This document shows positions 15,848 to 24,841 of a stretch of 64,000 bases of DNA, in pieces. Each line of letters opens with the position of its first letter. Positions within the stretch are counted from its first letter, which is position 1. Origin of the DNA: Fimbriiglobus sp. (GTDB lineage Bacteria > Planctomycetota > Planctomycetia > Gemmatales > Gemmataceae). Position numbers and translations under genes: made by a program. The notes beneath the pieces were generated by a model. The model did not search any database and was not told where the DNA came from. It was given only the letters and a program-made list of their open reading frames with translations. The stretch is taken from the NCBI GenBank assembly GCA_022841795.1, contig JALHQU010000011.1:4863-68862 (forward strand). The letters are read 5' to 3'.

Positions 15848-16040
15848 AGGCCCGAAGGGCCGTTCTTCCTCAGCCCAGGGCAAGTGAGCCGAAGGCGAAC
15901 GTCGCCCTGGGTACACCCGGCCAAACCACCAAGCCCCGAAGGGGCGGCCTGTCGTAGCTCGCCCATTCATACCGATACCCAGGCCTGCGCTCGCTCCGCT
16001 CGCTCCGACCTGGGCTGAGGGAGTTCGGCCCTTCGGGCCT
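15848..16040. repeat. Nested palindromic composite
   Basis: Outer arms of 32 bases (15848-15879 and 16009-16040, about four mismatches), each beginning or ending with the hairpin GGCCC-GAA-GGGCC. The interior holds further short inverted pieces (GCCCCGAAGGGGC). It fills most of the 302-base gap between two same-strand genes. Confidence 0.78.
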
Positions 16041-16088
16041 CCGAACCCGATCCCTGGAACCGACGCCAGATCGCGAACGGGCACCAGT

Positions 16089-18152
16089 CTACCGTTTCGT
16101 CCAGAACTTCCATTCCGGCGGGCCGTCGGCGGACAGCTTCCCATCGGTCAGCAACGCGCGTACCATCGCCACCGGCATCCGGTTCGCCCGCAGGACGGCG
16201 TCGTGGTACGCCAGCTCCGTCATCTTGCCGGTGTCCACCACCTCCTTCCGCAGCGCCCGGAACTGCGCCCCGCCGATCAGGTACGCCAACTGGTACAGCG
16301 GGCCGTACCCGCCCTCGAACGACCGCCGCACCTCGGCGGTGGCGTTGTCCCGCTCGTGCCCCACCTTGTCCACCAGGTAGTCGATGCACTCCTGCGGGGT
16401 CAGCTTGCCGGTGTGGAAGCCGAGCGAGAACACCACCCGCGCGCAGCGGTGCATCCGCCAGAACAGCATCCCCACCCGGTCCTCAGGCGAGGTGGGGAAC
16501 CCCTTGTCGTACAGCACGAACTCCATGTACAGCGCCCACCCTTCGGTCCAGAACGGGGTGCCGAACCCGCCGCGGTGGGTGTGCGTGCGGGCGGTGCAGT
16601 ACGCCTGCAGGCCGTGGCCGGGGATCAGCTCGTGGTGGACCGTCGCCTTCGAGAAGTGGCGGTTGTTCCCCCGCATCGACTGCATCTTGGCGTCGTAGGG
16701 CATGGAGTCCGTCGGGAACGCGATCATGATCACCTCCCCGCCCAGGAAGAACGGGCTGGTGAGCTGCCGCTCCGGACTGAGCATGGTCATCCGCCACGTC
16801 TCGTCGCACACCGGCGGGACGGTGAGCATGGCGTTCTTCCGCACGAACCCGACCGCCTCGTTCGACAGGTCGCGGACCAACTCCGGCTGTTTGCCCGGCG
16901 GGACGTGCAGCGTCTTCACCTTCTCCAGCGCCTTCTTCCAGTCGTCGCCGAACCCCATCTCCCGGCTCGCCTTCTTCATCTCCGCCAGGCACCAGGCGTA
17001 CTCCTCCTCGGCCAGGTCGATCAGCTCCTGCGGGGTGAACGGGATGAGTTCGGCGGCCAGGTCGGCGGCCAGTTGCTTGTCGCCGATCGGCCGCCCGCGG
17101 ATGCCCGACCCGTCCGGCTCCCGCGGCTTCGGCGGGTCGGCCTTCACCTCGCTCGCCGCAATCTGGGTCTTGAGCTGATTCTGGAACAGCAGGTAATCCA
17201 CCTGCCCGGCGCGGCTCAGCTTGTCGAACTCGACCCCTTTCTTGAGCGCGTCCAGCCACGCCTTCGCCGACTCCGCCGACCCGCCGCGGTTCCGCCCGCC
17301 GCCTCCGCCGGGGAGTCGCCCCTGCCCGCCGCGGTACCGCTCCAGCACCGGGGCCATCTCGCTCCGCGGTTCGGCCATCAGCGCGACGAGGTCCGGCACG
17401 TCGCTCGGCCCGGCCGCCGGGGTGATCGTCGCCGGCTCCGGGGTCAGGTCGTTGGGCAGGTCCTTGGCGTCCTTGAACGCGGTCGCCAGTTTGGTGAACA
17501 CGGCGTCCAGTTCCTTGTGCGGCTGGTTGCACCACCAGTTGAACTGCGGGTCGTACCCGGTGTAGAACCCGTGCCAGGTGCGGAGCGACCGGGCCACGTC
17601 CTCGACCGCCGCCGCCGCCCCGCGAGCCGCGTCCTTCGTCACCTTGCCGTCCTTCACCCCGGCCTCGAACGCCTCCTTCGCCGTCTGCACCTCCCGCTTC
17701 AGCCGGTCGAGTTTGGCGGCGACGGCCGCGTGGTCGAGCGGGTCGGCCCGGCGGCGGGCGTCCTCCAGCCCGACGGCGTCGGCGGCGAACGGCACCCACT
17801 TCGCCGCCGGCCCCCGCTCGCCGACCTGCTTGGCGTGTTCGCCGGCCAGCTTCTCCACCCGCTTCGTCAGGTCGGCGATCTCGGCCTTCGTCTCGTCGGT
17901 GTGCTTCGACACGTCGAGCTTGGCGAGGGCGGCCGACCAGTCGGCGTAGAACTTGGCGAACCGGGCGTCGCGGCCGGCCGACCACCCGGTCGGGTACGCG
18001 CGGATCAGGTTGCCGCGGTCCTGGTCGAACCAGACGGTGACGCCACGGGCGGCGTTCGGCGACGGTTTGGCGACGCCGGACAGGTCGATCGGTTGCGCGG
18101 CGGCGACGGCGGGGAGCAGGACGAGGAGAACGGCAGCGTGACGGACGGACAT
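16089..18152 (-). CDS. Secreted DUF885-family metallopeptidase-like protein
   Basis: A 687-residue protein with a signal peptide (VLLVLLPAVAAAQ, about residues 7-19). The C-terminal half belongs to DUF885. It has the zinc motif HHELIPGHGLQ (H-E-x-x-x-H type, about residue 510), followed by FWTEGWALYMEFV and a conserved MHRCARVV helix. Likely a secreted peptidase. Length is near the family upper range because of the helical N-terminal region. ATG 18152 has GGAG 7 bases upstream. Between residues about 265 and 300 there is a Gly/Arg-rich linker. Confidence 0.85.
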   Translation of the reverse strand: MSVRHAAVLLVLLPAVAAAQPIDLSGVAKPSPNAARGVTVWFDQDRGNLIRAYPTGWSAGRDARFAKFYADWSAALAKLDVSKHTDETKAEIADLTKRVEKLAGEHAKQVGERGPAAKWVPFAADAVGLEDARRRADPLDHAAVAAKLDRLKREVQTAKEAFEAGVKDGKVTKDAARGAAAAVEDVARSLRTWHGFYTGYDPQFNWWCNQPHKELDAVFTKLATAFKDAKDLPNDLTPEPATITPAAGPSDVPDLVALMAEPRSEMAPVLERYRGGQGRLPGGGGGRNRGGSAESAKAWLDALKKGVEFDKLSRAGQVDYLLFQNQLKTQIAASEVKADPPKPREPDGSGIRGRPIGDKQLAADLAAELIPFTPQELIDLAEEEYAWCLAEMKKASREMGFGDDWKKALEKVKTLHVPPGKQPELVRDLSNEAVGFVRKNAMLTVPPVCDETWRMTMLSPERQLTSPFFLGGEVIMIAFPTDSMPYDAKMQSMRGNNRHFSKATVHHELIPGHGLQAYCTARTHTHRGGFGTPFWTEGWALYMEFVLYDKGFPTSPEDRVGMLFWRMHRCARVVFSLGFHTGKLTPQECIDYLVDKVGHERDNATAEVRRSFEGGYGPLYQLAYLIGGAQFRALRKEVVDTGKMTELAYHDAVLRANRMPVAMVRALLTDGKLSADGPPEWKFWTKR

Positions 18153-18293
18153 GCGGCAGCTCCGGGGGGAATTCCCTCGGAGTGTATCAGCCCGTGTCCC
18201 AGTGTAAAAGCGGCCGGAGTTCCGAACCCGCCGGGCGGGTACAATTTTCTTTGGCGGACCGAACCCGCCGTTCCGACTCCTCCGGCCGACGAC

Positions 18294-18911
18294 ATGACGG
18301 CCTCCGACCCCCCCAGTCCGGCGACGGGCGTAGGTTCGGGCACGACCGACGCCTCCCTGCTCCGGCGGTTCCAGAGCGGCGAGCAGGCGGCGGCGACCGA
18401 ACTGTACCGGCGGTACGCCGACCGGCTGCTGCGGCTGGCCGCCGGCCAGACCAGCCCGGACGTGGCCGCCCGCGCCGACGCCGAGGACATCGTCCAGTCG
18501 GTGTTCCGCACGTTCTTCCGCCGGGCCGCCCTGGGCGAGTACGACCTGCCGGACGGGGACGAGCTGTGGAAGCTGTTCCTGGTGATCGGGCTGAACAAGG
18601 TGCGGGCGGTGGCCGGGCACCACAAGGCGGCCAAGCGGGACGTGCGGCAGACGGCCGGCGGGCCGGCGTTCGACAAGGCGGCCGAGCGGCTGGCGGCGGA
18701 CGACGCGGCCGGCATGAACCTGCTCCAGATGACGATTGACGAACTGCTCGCCCCGCTGCCCGCCGGCCACCGCCAGATCGTCGAGCTGCGGGTGGCCGGG
18801 CACGAGGTGGCGGACATCGCCGCCCGCGTCGGCCGGGCCAAGCGGTCGGTCGAGCGGATTCTGCAGGAGTTCCGCAACCGGCTGTACGCGCAACTGCGGG
18901 AAACGGACTGA
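18294..18911 (+). CDS. ECF-type RNA polymerase sigma factor
   Basis: A 205-residue protein. Region 2 spans about residues 25-95 (RFQSGEQAAATELYRRYADRL, DAEDIVQSVFRTFFRR). Region 4 is a helix-turn-helix near the C-terminus (LPAGHRQIVELRVAGHEVADIAARVGRAKRSVERIL). It ends one base before the start of a transmembrane Ser/Thr kinase gene, so the two are almost certainly co-translated. Sigma/kinase pairs of this kind are characteristic of planctomycetes; the kinase probably controls the sigma factor. Confidence 0.92.
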   Translation: MTASDPPSPATGVGSGTTDASLLRRFQSGEQAAATELYRRYADRLLRLAAGQTSPDVAARADAEDIVQSVFRTFFRRAALGEYDLPDGDELWKLFLVIGLNKVRAVAGHHKAAKRDVRQTAGGPAFDKAAERLAADDAAGMNLLQMTIDELLAPLPAGHRQIVELRVAGHEVADIAARVGRAKRSVERILQEFRNRLYAQLRETD

Positions 18912-18912
18912 C

Positions 18913-21825
18913 ATGACCCCGTCCTTCGCCCCCCGTCAACCCGCCGCGGATTCCGACCCGGACCTGGAACTGGACGGGTTCGTGGCCGCGTTCGAGGCGG
19001 CCGTGGCCGCCGACCCGGCCGCCGACCCGGCCCGGTTCCTGCCCCCGCCCGACCACCCGCTGTACCACGCCGCGCTGGGCGAGGTGGTGCGGGTGGACCT
19101 GGAGTTCGCCTGGGACCGCGGGGACGAGCGGCGGGTGGAACACTACCGCGACCGGCTGCCCCAACTATTCGCCCACCCGTCGCTGCTGCGGGCGGTGGTG
19201 CGGGAGGAGATGCGGCTGCGGGCGGCCGGCGGGGAGGAGCCGGACCCGGACGAGTACGACCGGCGGTTCGGCCTCGGCTGGTCGTCGGCGGCGGTCGAAT
19301 CCGGGCCGAACACCACCGTCGTGCAGGCGGCCGTCGATACCGACCGGATGCCGCAGCCGGGCGACGCGGTGGCCGGGTTCGTGCTGAACTCGGAACTCGG
19401 CCGCGGGGCGTTCGGCCGGGTGTTCCTGGCCCGGCAGGCGGACCTGGCCGACCGCCCGGTGGTGCTGAAGGTGTCGGCCAAATTCCCCGGCGAGTGGCGG
19501 ACGCTTGCCCGGCTGCAGCACTCGCACGTCGTGCCGGTGTACTCGGTCCACCGCCACGGCCGGTTCCACGTGGCGTGCATGCCGTACCTCGGCCACACCA
19601 CCCTGGCGGACGTGATCCGCGACCTGCGGGCGAACGGCGCGTACCCGGCGATCGACGGCCGCACCCCGGCGAGCACGGTGCTGGCCCGCGCCGCCCGCAC
19701 CGACCCGGCGTCGGGCACCGCGAGCAGCCCGGAGCCGCTTCCCCCGCCGCCGCCCGCAGCCCCGCTGCCGTTGATTCACCGTACCTACACCGAGTGGGTG
19801 TTGTGGGTCGGGGCGGAACTGGCCGGGGCGCTGGCGCACGCGCACGACCGCGGGATCCTACACCGGGACGTGAAGCCGGCGAACGTGCTGCTGGCCGACG
19901 ACGGCCGGCCGATGCTGCTCGACTTCAACCTGTCGGACGACCCGGCCGAGCGGCGGGCGGACGGGCCGTTCGTCGGCGGCACCCTGCGGTACATGGCCCC
20001 GGAACACCGGGCGGCGCTGGCTGATAACGGCCCCCCGCCGGACGCCCGGGCGGACGTGTACTCGCTCGGCCTGGTGCTGTACGAACTGCTCACCGGCCGG
20101 CTGCCGTTCGACGAGCCGGCCGAGGCGAAGGTGTCGGCGGTGCGGGCGGCGCGGCAGGCCGCCCCGCAGGACGTGCGGGCGTTCCGCCCGGAGGCGACCC
20201 CGGCGGTGGCTTCCATCCTGGCGACCGCCCTCGCCCCGGACCCGGCCCGCCGCTACCCGTCCGCCGCCGCCCTGCGCGACGACCTACAGCGGCAACTCGA
20301 CCACCGCCCGCTGGCGTTCGCCCCGGATCGGTCGGTGCGGGAGCGGGTCCGCAAGTGGCGGCGGCGGAACCCGCGGCTGGCGTCGTGGGTGACGGTGTCC
20401 GCCCTGGCCGGGCTGGTGCTGGCCGCGGTGGTCGGCGGGTTCCTCGCCCGCCAGTGGCACTTCGACGCGGTGGCGGCGGCCAACCACCTGCACCGGCTGG
20501 CCGACGTGCGGGGCGAGGTGCGGGCCACGCTCACCAGCACCGGCGGGCCGAAGGCGGAGTACGCCGAAGCCGCCGCTGAATGCGAGTCGGCGCTCGCCGG
20601 GCTGCCCGACCCGGCCGACCCGGCGTGGGGCCGGCACGCCCTGGTTCGCTCGCTCGGGGAGGCGGACCGGCGGAAGGCGGCGGACCTGGTGTCCGAACTC
20701 CGCTGGCTGAAAGCGCGGGCCGAGGTGCTTGCCGGCAAGGGCGTGAGCCGGGACGAGTTCCTGGCCGCATCCCGTGCCGCCGGCAACCCGGACGACCTGT
20801 TCCCGCGGCCGGAACTGTTGACCAGTTCCCGCGCCGCCGCACAACAGGCGCTGCCCGCCCTGCGGTCGGCCAGCCGCACCGAGTCCGGCCGGTGGGAGCA
20901 CTGGTACCGGCTCGGGCTGTGCGAGCAGCGGGCCGGCGACCTGGCCGCCGCCCGGTCGCATTTCAAGCTGGCCGGCGATCTGGACGACGACTGCCCGTGG
21001 CCGCTGTTCCACCTGGGCGTGGTCGCGCTGGAGGCGAAGGACTCGAAGTCCGCGATCGCCGCGTTCGACCAGTGCCTGGCCCGCGGCGGCGACGACCCGG
21101 CGGTGTACCTGAACCGGGCCATCGCCCGCATCGAGCTGAAGGAGTACGCCGCCGCCATCGCCGACCTGGACCGGATCGAGCCGCACGCCGCCGACCTGCC
21201 GCGGCTGTACTTCGTGCGGGAGGCGGCGAAGCGGCGGGGCGGGGACGCGAAGGGGGCCGACGCCGACCGCGCCGCCGGGCTGAAGCTGGAGCCGACGGAC
21301 GCGCTCGGCTGGAACGCCCGCGGGGAGGCGAAGATGGCCCTCGCCAAGCCGGACGCGGACGGAGCGGTGGCCGACTTCGACAAGGCGATCGAGTCCGACC
21401 CGGAGCTGCGGCAGGCGTACCAGAACAAGGCGAACGCGCTGGCCGAGGTGCTGAACCGCCCGGCCGACGCGGTGAAAGTGCTGGACGCGGCGGTGGAACG
21501 GTTCCCGGATTACCTGCTGGCGCGGGCCGGGCGGGCGGTGCTGTTGGCGCGCGTCGGGAAAGCCGACGCCGCCCGCAAAGATGCGGCGGCGGCCCTCGAC
21601 GGCAGCCCGCCGGCGGTCGTGTGCTACCAGGCGGCGTGCGTGTACCTGCTGACGGCCAAGACGGACGCCGATCGGAAGACGGGGGTGGCCCTGATCCGCC
21701 GGGCGTTGCGGCTCGACCCGGCGTGGGCGACGCTCATGCCCACCGACCCGGATCTGAAGGCCGTCTGGAATTCCGACGAGTTCCGCCAGTTGATCCGCGC
21801 GGCCGAGGTGATGACCGAGAAATGA
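18913..21825 (+). CDS. Transmembrane Ser/Thr protein kinase with TPR extension
   Basis: A 970-residue protein. The kinase domain spans about 155-465, with G-loop GRGAFGRV (about 162), VLK lysine, HRDVKPANV catalytic loop (about 317) and APEH. The usual DFG reads DFN (LLDFNLSDD), which is unusual at a metal-binding motif. An insert of about 50 residues, Pro/Ala-rich, precedes the catalytic loop. One membrane helix follows at about 490-512. The remaining 450 residues are TPR-like repeats (AAIADLDRIEPH, AIAAFDQCLARGG). Topology suggests a cytoplasmic kinase with the TPR part outside. Operon partner of the sigma gene just upstream. Confidence 0.92.
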   Translation: MTPSFAPRQPAADSDPDLELDGFVAAFEAAVAADPAADPARFLPPPDHPLYHAALGEVVRVDLEFAWDRGDERRVEHYRDRLPQLFAHPSLLRAVVREEMRLRAAGGEEPDPDEYDRRFGLGWSSAAVESGPNTTVVQAAVDTDRMPQPGDAVAGFVLNSELGRGAFGRVFLARQADLADRPVVLKVSAKFPGEWRTLARLQHSHVVPVYSVHRHGRFHVACMPYLGHTTLADVIRDLRANGAYPAIDGRTPASTVLARAARTDPASGTASSPEPLPPPPPAAPLPLIHRTYTEWVLWVGAELAGALAHAHDRGILHRDVKPANVLLADDGRPMLLDFNLSDDPAERRADGPFVGGTLRYMAPEHRAALADNGPPPDARADVYSLGLVLYELLTGRLPFDEPAEAKVSAVRAARQAAPQDVRAFRPEATPAVASILATALAPDPARRYPSAAALRDDLQRQLDHRPLAFAPDRSVRERVRKWRRRNPRLASWVTVSALAGLVLAAVVGGFLARQWHFDAVAAANHLHRLADVRGEVRATLTSTGGPKAEYAEAAAECESALAGLPDPADPAWGRHALVRSLGEADRRKAADLVSELRWLKARAEVLAGKGVSRDEFLAASRAAGNPDDLFPRPELLTSSRAAAQQALPALRSASRTESGRWEHWYRLGLCEQRAGDLAAARSHFKLAGDLDDDCPWPLFHLGVVALEAKDSKSAIAAFDQCLARGGDDPAVYLNRAIARIELKEYAAAIADLDRIEPHAADLPRLYFVREAAKRRGGDAKGADADRAAGLKLEPTDALGWNARGEAKMALAKPDADGAVADFDKAIESDPELRQAYQNKANALAEVLNRPADAVKVLDAAVERFPDYLLARAGRAVLLARVGKADAARKDAAAALDGSPPAVVCYQAACVYLLTAKTDADRKTGVALIRRALRLDPAWATLMPTDPDLKAVWNSDEFRQLIRAAEVMTEK

Positions 21826-21871
21826 GGTGGCGGCGACGTACCATCCCATCTACCGAACACGAGGGCCTGTG

Positions 21872-23836
21872 ATGACGAACCTCTCCCGCACCGCCGCCCG
21901 GCTCGGGTGCGAGCGGCTGGAAGACCGCCACACCCCGGCCCAGTTCGGGGTGCCGTGGACCGACCCGCTGCACCTGACGCTGAGCTTCGCCCCGGACGGC
22001 ACCACCGCCGCCGGCGAACCCAGCCGGCTGGCCGCCGCGCTGGACGCGCAGATGCCGCGGGCGGTGTGGCAGGACGCCTTCCTGCGGGCGGCCCAGGCGT
22101 GGGCGGAGGTGGCCAGCGTGAACGTCGGGCTGGTGGCCGACGGCGGGCAGCCGTTCGGCACCACCGGCGACACTCAGCGGGACCCGCGGTTCGGCGACAT
22201 CCGCGTCGGCGGGCTGCCGATGACCGCCGAGGCGCTGGCCGTGTCCACCCCGCCGGCGGCGTTCGTGTCCGGCACCCTGGCCGGCGACCTGTTCGTGAAC
22301 ACCGCCGGCAAGTTCACCCCGACCAGCCTGTACGCCGTCGCCCTGCACGAGATCGGCCACGCCCTGGGGTTGTCGCACAGCACCGACCCGAAGTCGGTCA
22401 TGTTCTCCCACCTGAACACGGCCACCGCCCTCACCGCCGGGGACGTGGCCGCCATCCGCAACTTGTACGGCGCGCGGGCGGCCGACCTGAACGACGCCGA
22501 CCGGCCGAACGACACGGTGAAGCGGGCCACCCGGCTGAAGTACTCGGCCACGTCCGGCGGGTTCGACGGGTCCACCCCGGTGGTCGGGTACGGGGACCTC
22601 ACCACCCGCACCGACGTGGACATCTTCTACCTGAAGCAGTTCTCCGGGTACACCGGGCCGATCTCGTTCCGCGTGCAGACGGCCGGCATCAGCCTGCTCG
22701 CCCCGACCGTCACCGTGACGGACTCGGCCGGGCGGGTGCTGGCCACGAAGACCGCCACCGGCACCCGCGGCGACACGCTCGCCATCACCCTGCCGACCAC
22801 CCGGCGGGATGAGACGTATTTCGTGCGGATCGCCGCCGCGCCGGGCGCGGCCAGCGGCGTCGGCCGGTTCGCCGTCGCCGGCACGTTCGACGCGCTGCTG
22901 CGGCCGACCGCCCTGTCGCTCGACGCGGTCATGCGGGGGCCGTATGAGACGGTCAAGCACGACGAGCAGTTCAAGCTGTTCACCGACCCGACCGCGGTGT
23001 TCTTCGACGACGACCTGCACACGGACGACGCGGCGGCGTTCGCGGTGAACCTGCGGCCGGGGCCGGGCAACCCGACCGACCGACACCTGCAAACCACCGC
23101 CAGCCTGAGCGACGGCACCGATGTGGACTGGTACGCGGTGGACGCCCCGGACGCGGCGACGCCGTGGGTGCTGACGGCCACCGTGCGGGCGGTGTCGCCG
23201 AACGGCCTCGCCCCGCGGGTGGAGGTGTACGACGAGGGGCTGGCGCGGGTGGCGGCCGAGGTGATCGCCAACGGGAACGGCACGTTCACCGTGCAGGCGG
23301 TCGGGGCGGAGCCGGGGCGGTCGTACCTCCTGCGGGTGTTCAGCCCGACGGCCACCGGCAACTACGCCCTGGACGTGACGTTCGGCACCGCCGCGGCGGA
23401 GCTGCGGACGCTGGCGTCCGCCACCCTGCCTACGCCCGCCTCGACGGCCGGGTTCAAGCTGTACGTCGGGCAGACGCAACTGTTCAGCACCACCCTGTCC
23501 GCGGCCGGCGCGACCGGCGGGGTGCGGATGGAGATCCTGAACGCGGCCGGGGCGGTCGTACATTCGCTGTTCGCGGGCGTCGGTGACACGACGTCCGGGG
23601 TGAGCGCGCTGCTCACGCCGGGCGAGTACACGGTGCGGTTCTCCGCCGCCGGGGCCACCGGCCCGCTGGCGTTCACCCTTCGCGGGGCCGGGCTGACCGA
23701 CCCGATCGGCCCGGTGAAGGACAGCGCCACCCTCAACCCGCAGTACCGCATCGGCACCAACCCGCCAGTGTACCAGTACCCGGACGGCACCATTTCCTCC
23801 GACCCGTACCTGTTCTGGCTGTGGTTCGTGACGTGA
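21872..23836 (+). CDS. Secreted matrixin-like metalloprotease with C-terminal pre-peptidase-type domains
   Basis: A 654-residue protein. The zinc motif HEIGHALGLSHS (about residues 160-171) followed by a Met-turn-like VMFSH is that of M10 matrixins. After it come two or three beta-sandwich segments of the bacterial pre-peptidase C-terminal type (NDTVKRATRL, DVDIFYLKQF; GTDVDWYAVDAPD). The N-terminus lacks a normal signal peptide and reads CERLEDRHTPAQF, the motif shared with three other exported-looking proteins in this window. Close behind the kinase gene (46 bases), so perhaps its target or co-regulated. Confidence 0.82.
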   Translation: MTNLSRTAARLGCERLEDRHTPAQFGVPWTDPLHLTLSFAPDGTTAAGEPSRLAAALDAQMPRAVWQDAFLRAAQAWAEVASVNVGLVADGGQPFGTTGDTQRDPRFGDIRVGGLPMTAEALAVSTPPAAFVSGTLAGDLFVNTAGKFTPTSLYAVALHEIGHALGLSHSTDPKSVMFSHLNTATALTAGDVAAIRNLYGARAADLNDADRPNDTVKRATRLKYSATSGGFDGSTPVVGYGDLTTRTDVDIFYLKQFSGYTGPISFRVQTAGISLLAPTVTVTDSAGRVLATKTATGTRGDTLAITLPTTRRDETYFVRIAAAPGAASGVGRFAVAGTFDALLRPTALSLDAVMRGPYETVKHDEQFKLFTDPTAVFFDDDLHTDDAAAFAVNLRPGPGNPTDRHLQTTASLSDGTDVDWYAVDAPDAATPWVLTATVRAVSPNGLAPRVEVYDEGLARVAAEVIANGNGTFTVQAVGAEPGRSYLLRVFSPTATGNYALDVTFGTAAAELRTLASATLPTPASTAGFKLYVGQTQLFSTTLSAAGATGGVRMEILNAAGAVVHSLFAGVGDTTSGVSALLTPGEYTVRFSAAGATGPLAFTLRGAGLTDPIGPVKDSATLNPQYRIGTNPPVYQYPDGTISSDPYLFWLWFVT

Positions 23837-23850
23837 CCGCCATCGGGCGG

Positions 23851-24050
23851 TTTCTGGTAGGTGCCGCCCGCCGGGCGGCACGGGCCGGTCGGCGACCGGC
23901 CCTTACATGAAGCGGCATGAGGCGGCGTCTTCGTTGGTGTCCGGGCTTTAGCCCGTCTTCACGTGGCTCGAAAGACGGCCTGAAGGCCGGACACCAGCGC
24001 AGCGGGCCTTTCTGGTAGGTGCCGCCCGCCGGTCGGCGACCGGCCCCTAC
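23851..24050. repeat. Palindrome cluster, family I, flanked by a direct repeat
   Basis: The sequence TTTCTGGTAGGTGCCGCCC occurs at 23851 and again at 24009 as the start of a 24-base direct repeat. Each copy is followed by the inverted GGCCGGTCG / CGACCGGCC. Between them (23935-23996) is a palindrome TGGTGTCCGG...CCGGACACCA. Its left arm contains CGGGC-TTTA-GCCCG and its right arm CGGCC-TGAA-GGCCG: both pair, with compensatory differences. The 411-base gap holds nothing else recognisable. Confidence 0.85.
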
Positions 24051-24247
24051 CCGGAACTGCTCGGGTCAACGGGCCTCCTTTGCGTCGAACCACCGCGGGC
24101 CGGGGGATCCCCCCGGCTCTCTTTTTTTGGCGGACGGCCGGCCGCCAACTCACTCCTCCGGGCGGAGCGAACCCCGCTCCGCCGCCCCTCCCGCCGTGGT
24201 GCGCAACACGTCCGGTCCGGTCGGTCCTACCCCATCAGGAGTTGGTC

Positions 24248-24586
24248 ATGTCGAAAGTGTTCCTGTCGGTCGTGGTCGCGCTCGCCGTGCTCGCCGCCCC
24301 CGTACCGGCGTCCGGCCCGTCGAGCGGCAGCGGTGGCGGGTCGGGGAACGAAGGGCTGAAGCCGGGCAAGGTGGAAGGCACCATCACCGCGGTGGACGTG
24401 GCCGCCGGCAAGGTGACCATCACCACCGTCGGCGGGGTGGCGGTGACGGTGACTACCACCGCCGCCACCAAGATCGAGCGGAACGACCGGCGGGCCACCC
24501 TGTCCGCGTTCAAGATCGGCGACCGCGGCCAGGCGCTTTACAACACGAGCAACGTGGCCAGCAAGGTGGAAGCGGTCGGCCCGTAA
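24248..24586 (+). CDS. Secreted DUF5666-like small protein
   Basis: A 112-residue protein with a signal peptide (VVVALAVLAAPVPASG), a Gly/Ser linker and one beta-barrel-like module of about 70 residues (VEGTITAVDVAAGKVTITT...TKIERNDRRATLSAFKIGDRGQALY). The same module forms the C-terminus of the FG-GAP protein 255 bases downstream. The module type resembles DUF5666 (OB-like). Function unknown. ATG 24248 is preceded by AGGAG. Confidence 0.75.
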   Translation: MSKVFLSVVVALAVLAAPVPASGPSSGSGGGSGNEGLKPGKVEGTITAVDVAAGKVTITTVGGVAVTVTTTAATKIERNDRRATLSAFKIGDRGQALYNTSNVASKVEAVGP

Positions 24587-24841
24587 TCCGGATCGACCGC
24601 GGCGGTGTGAGACGGCTCCAGAATCCGATCGCCTCCGGCGATCGGCGGGCCGGCACCGCCGGACCACTTCCGGAACAATTCGGAGACAGCGGAGCCGGCT
24701 ACCCCCGGCTCCGCTGTCTGCTTTCCGGACAGCCGTTCGAGTTCCGCACTTTCCGCTGGCGGACGGCGGGAGTCGCCCCGACTGCTCGAAGTACCGTGGT
24801 GTGTGCCTTCATTCCGCCCGCCAGTTCATGAGGTGTCTGCG

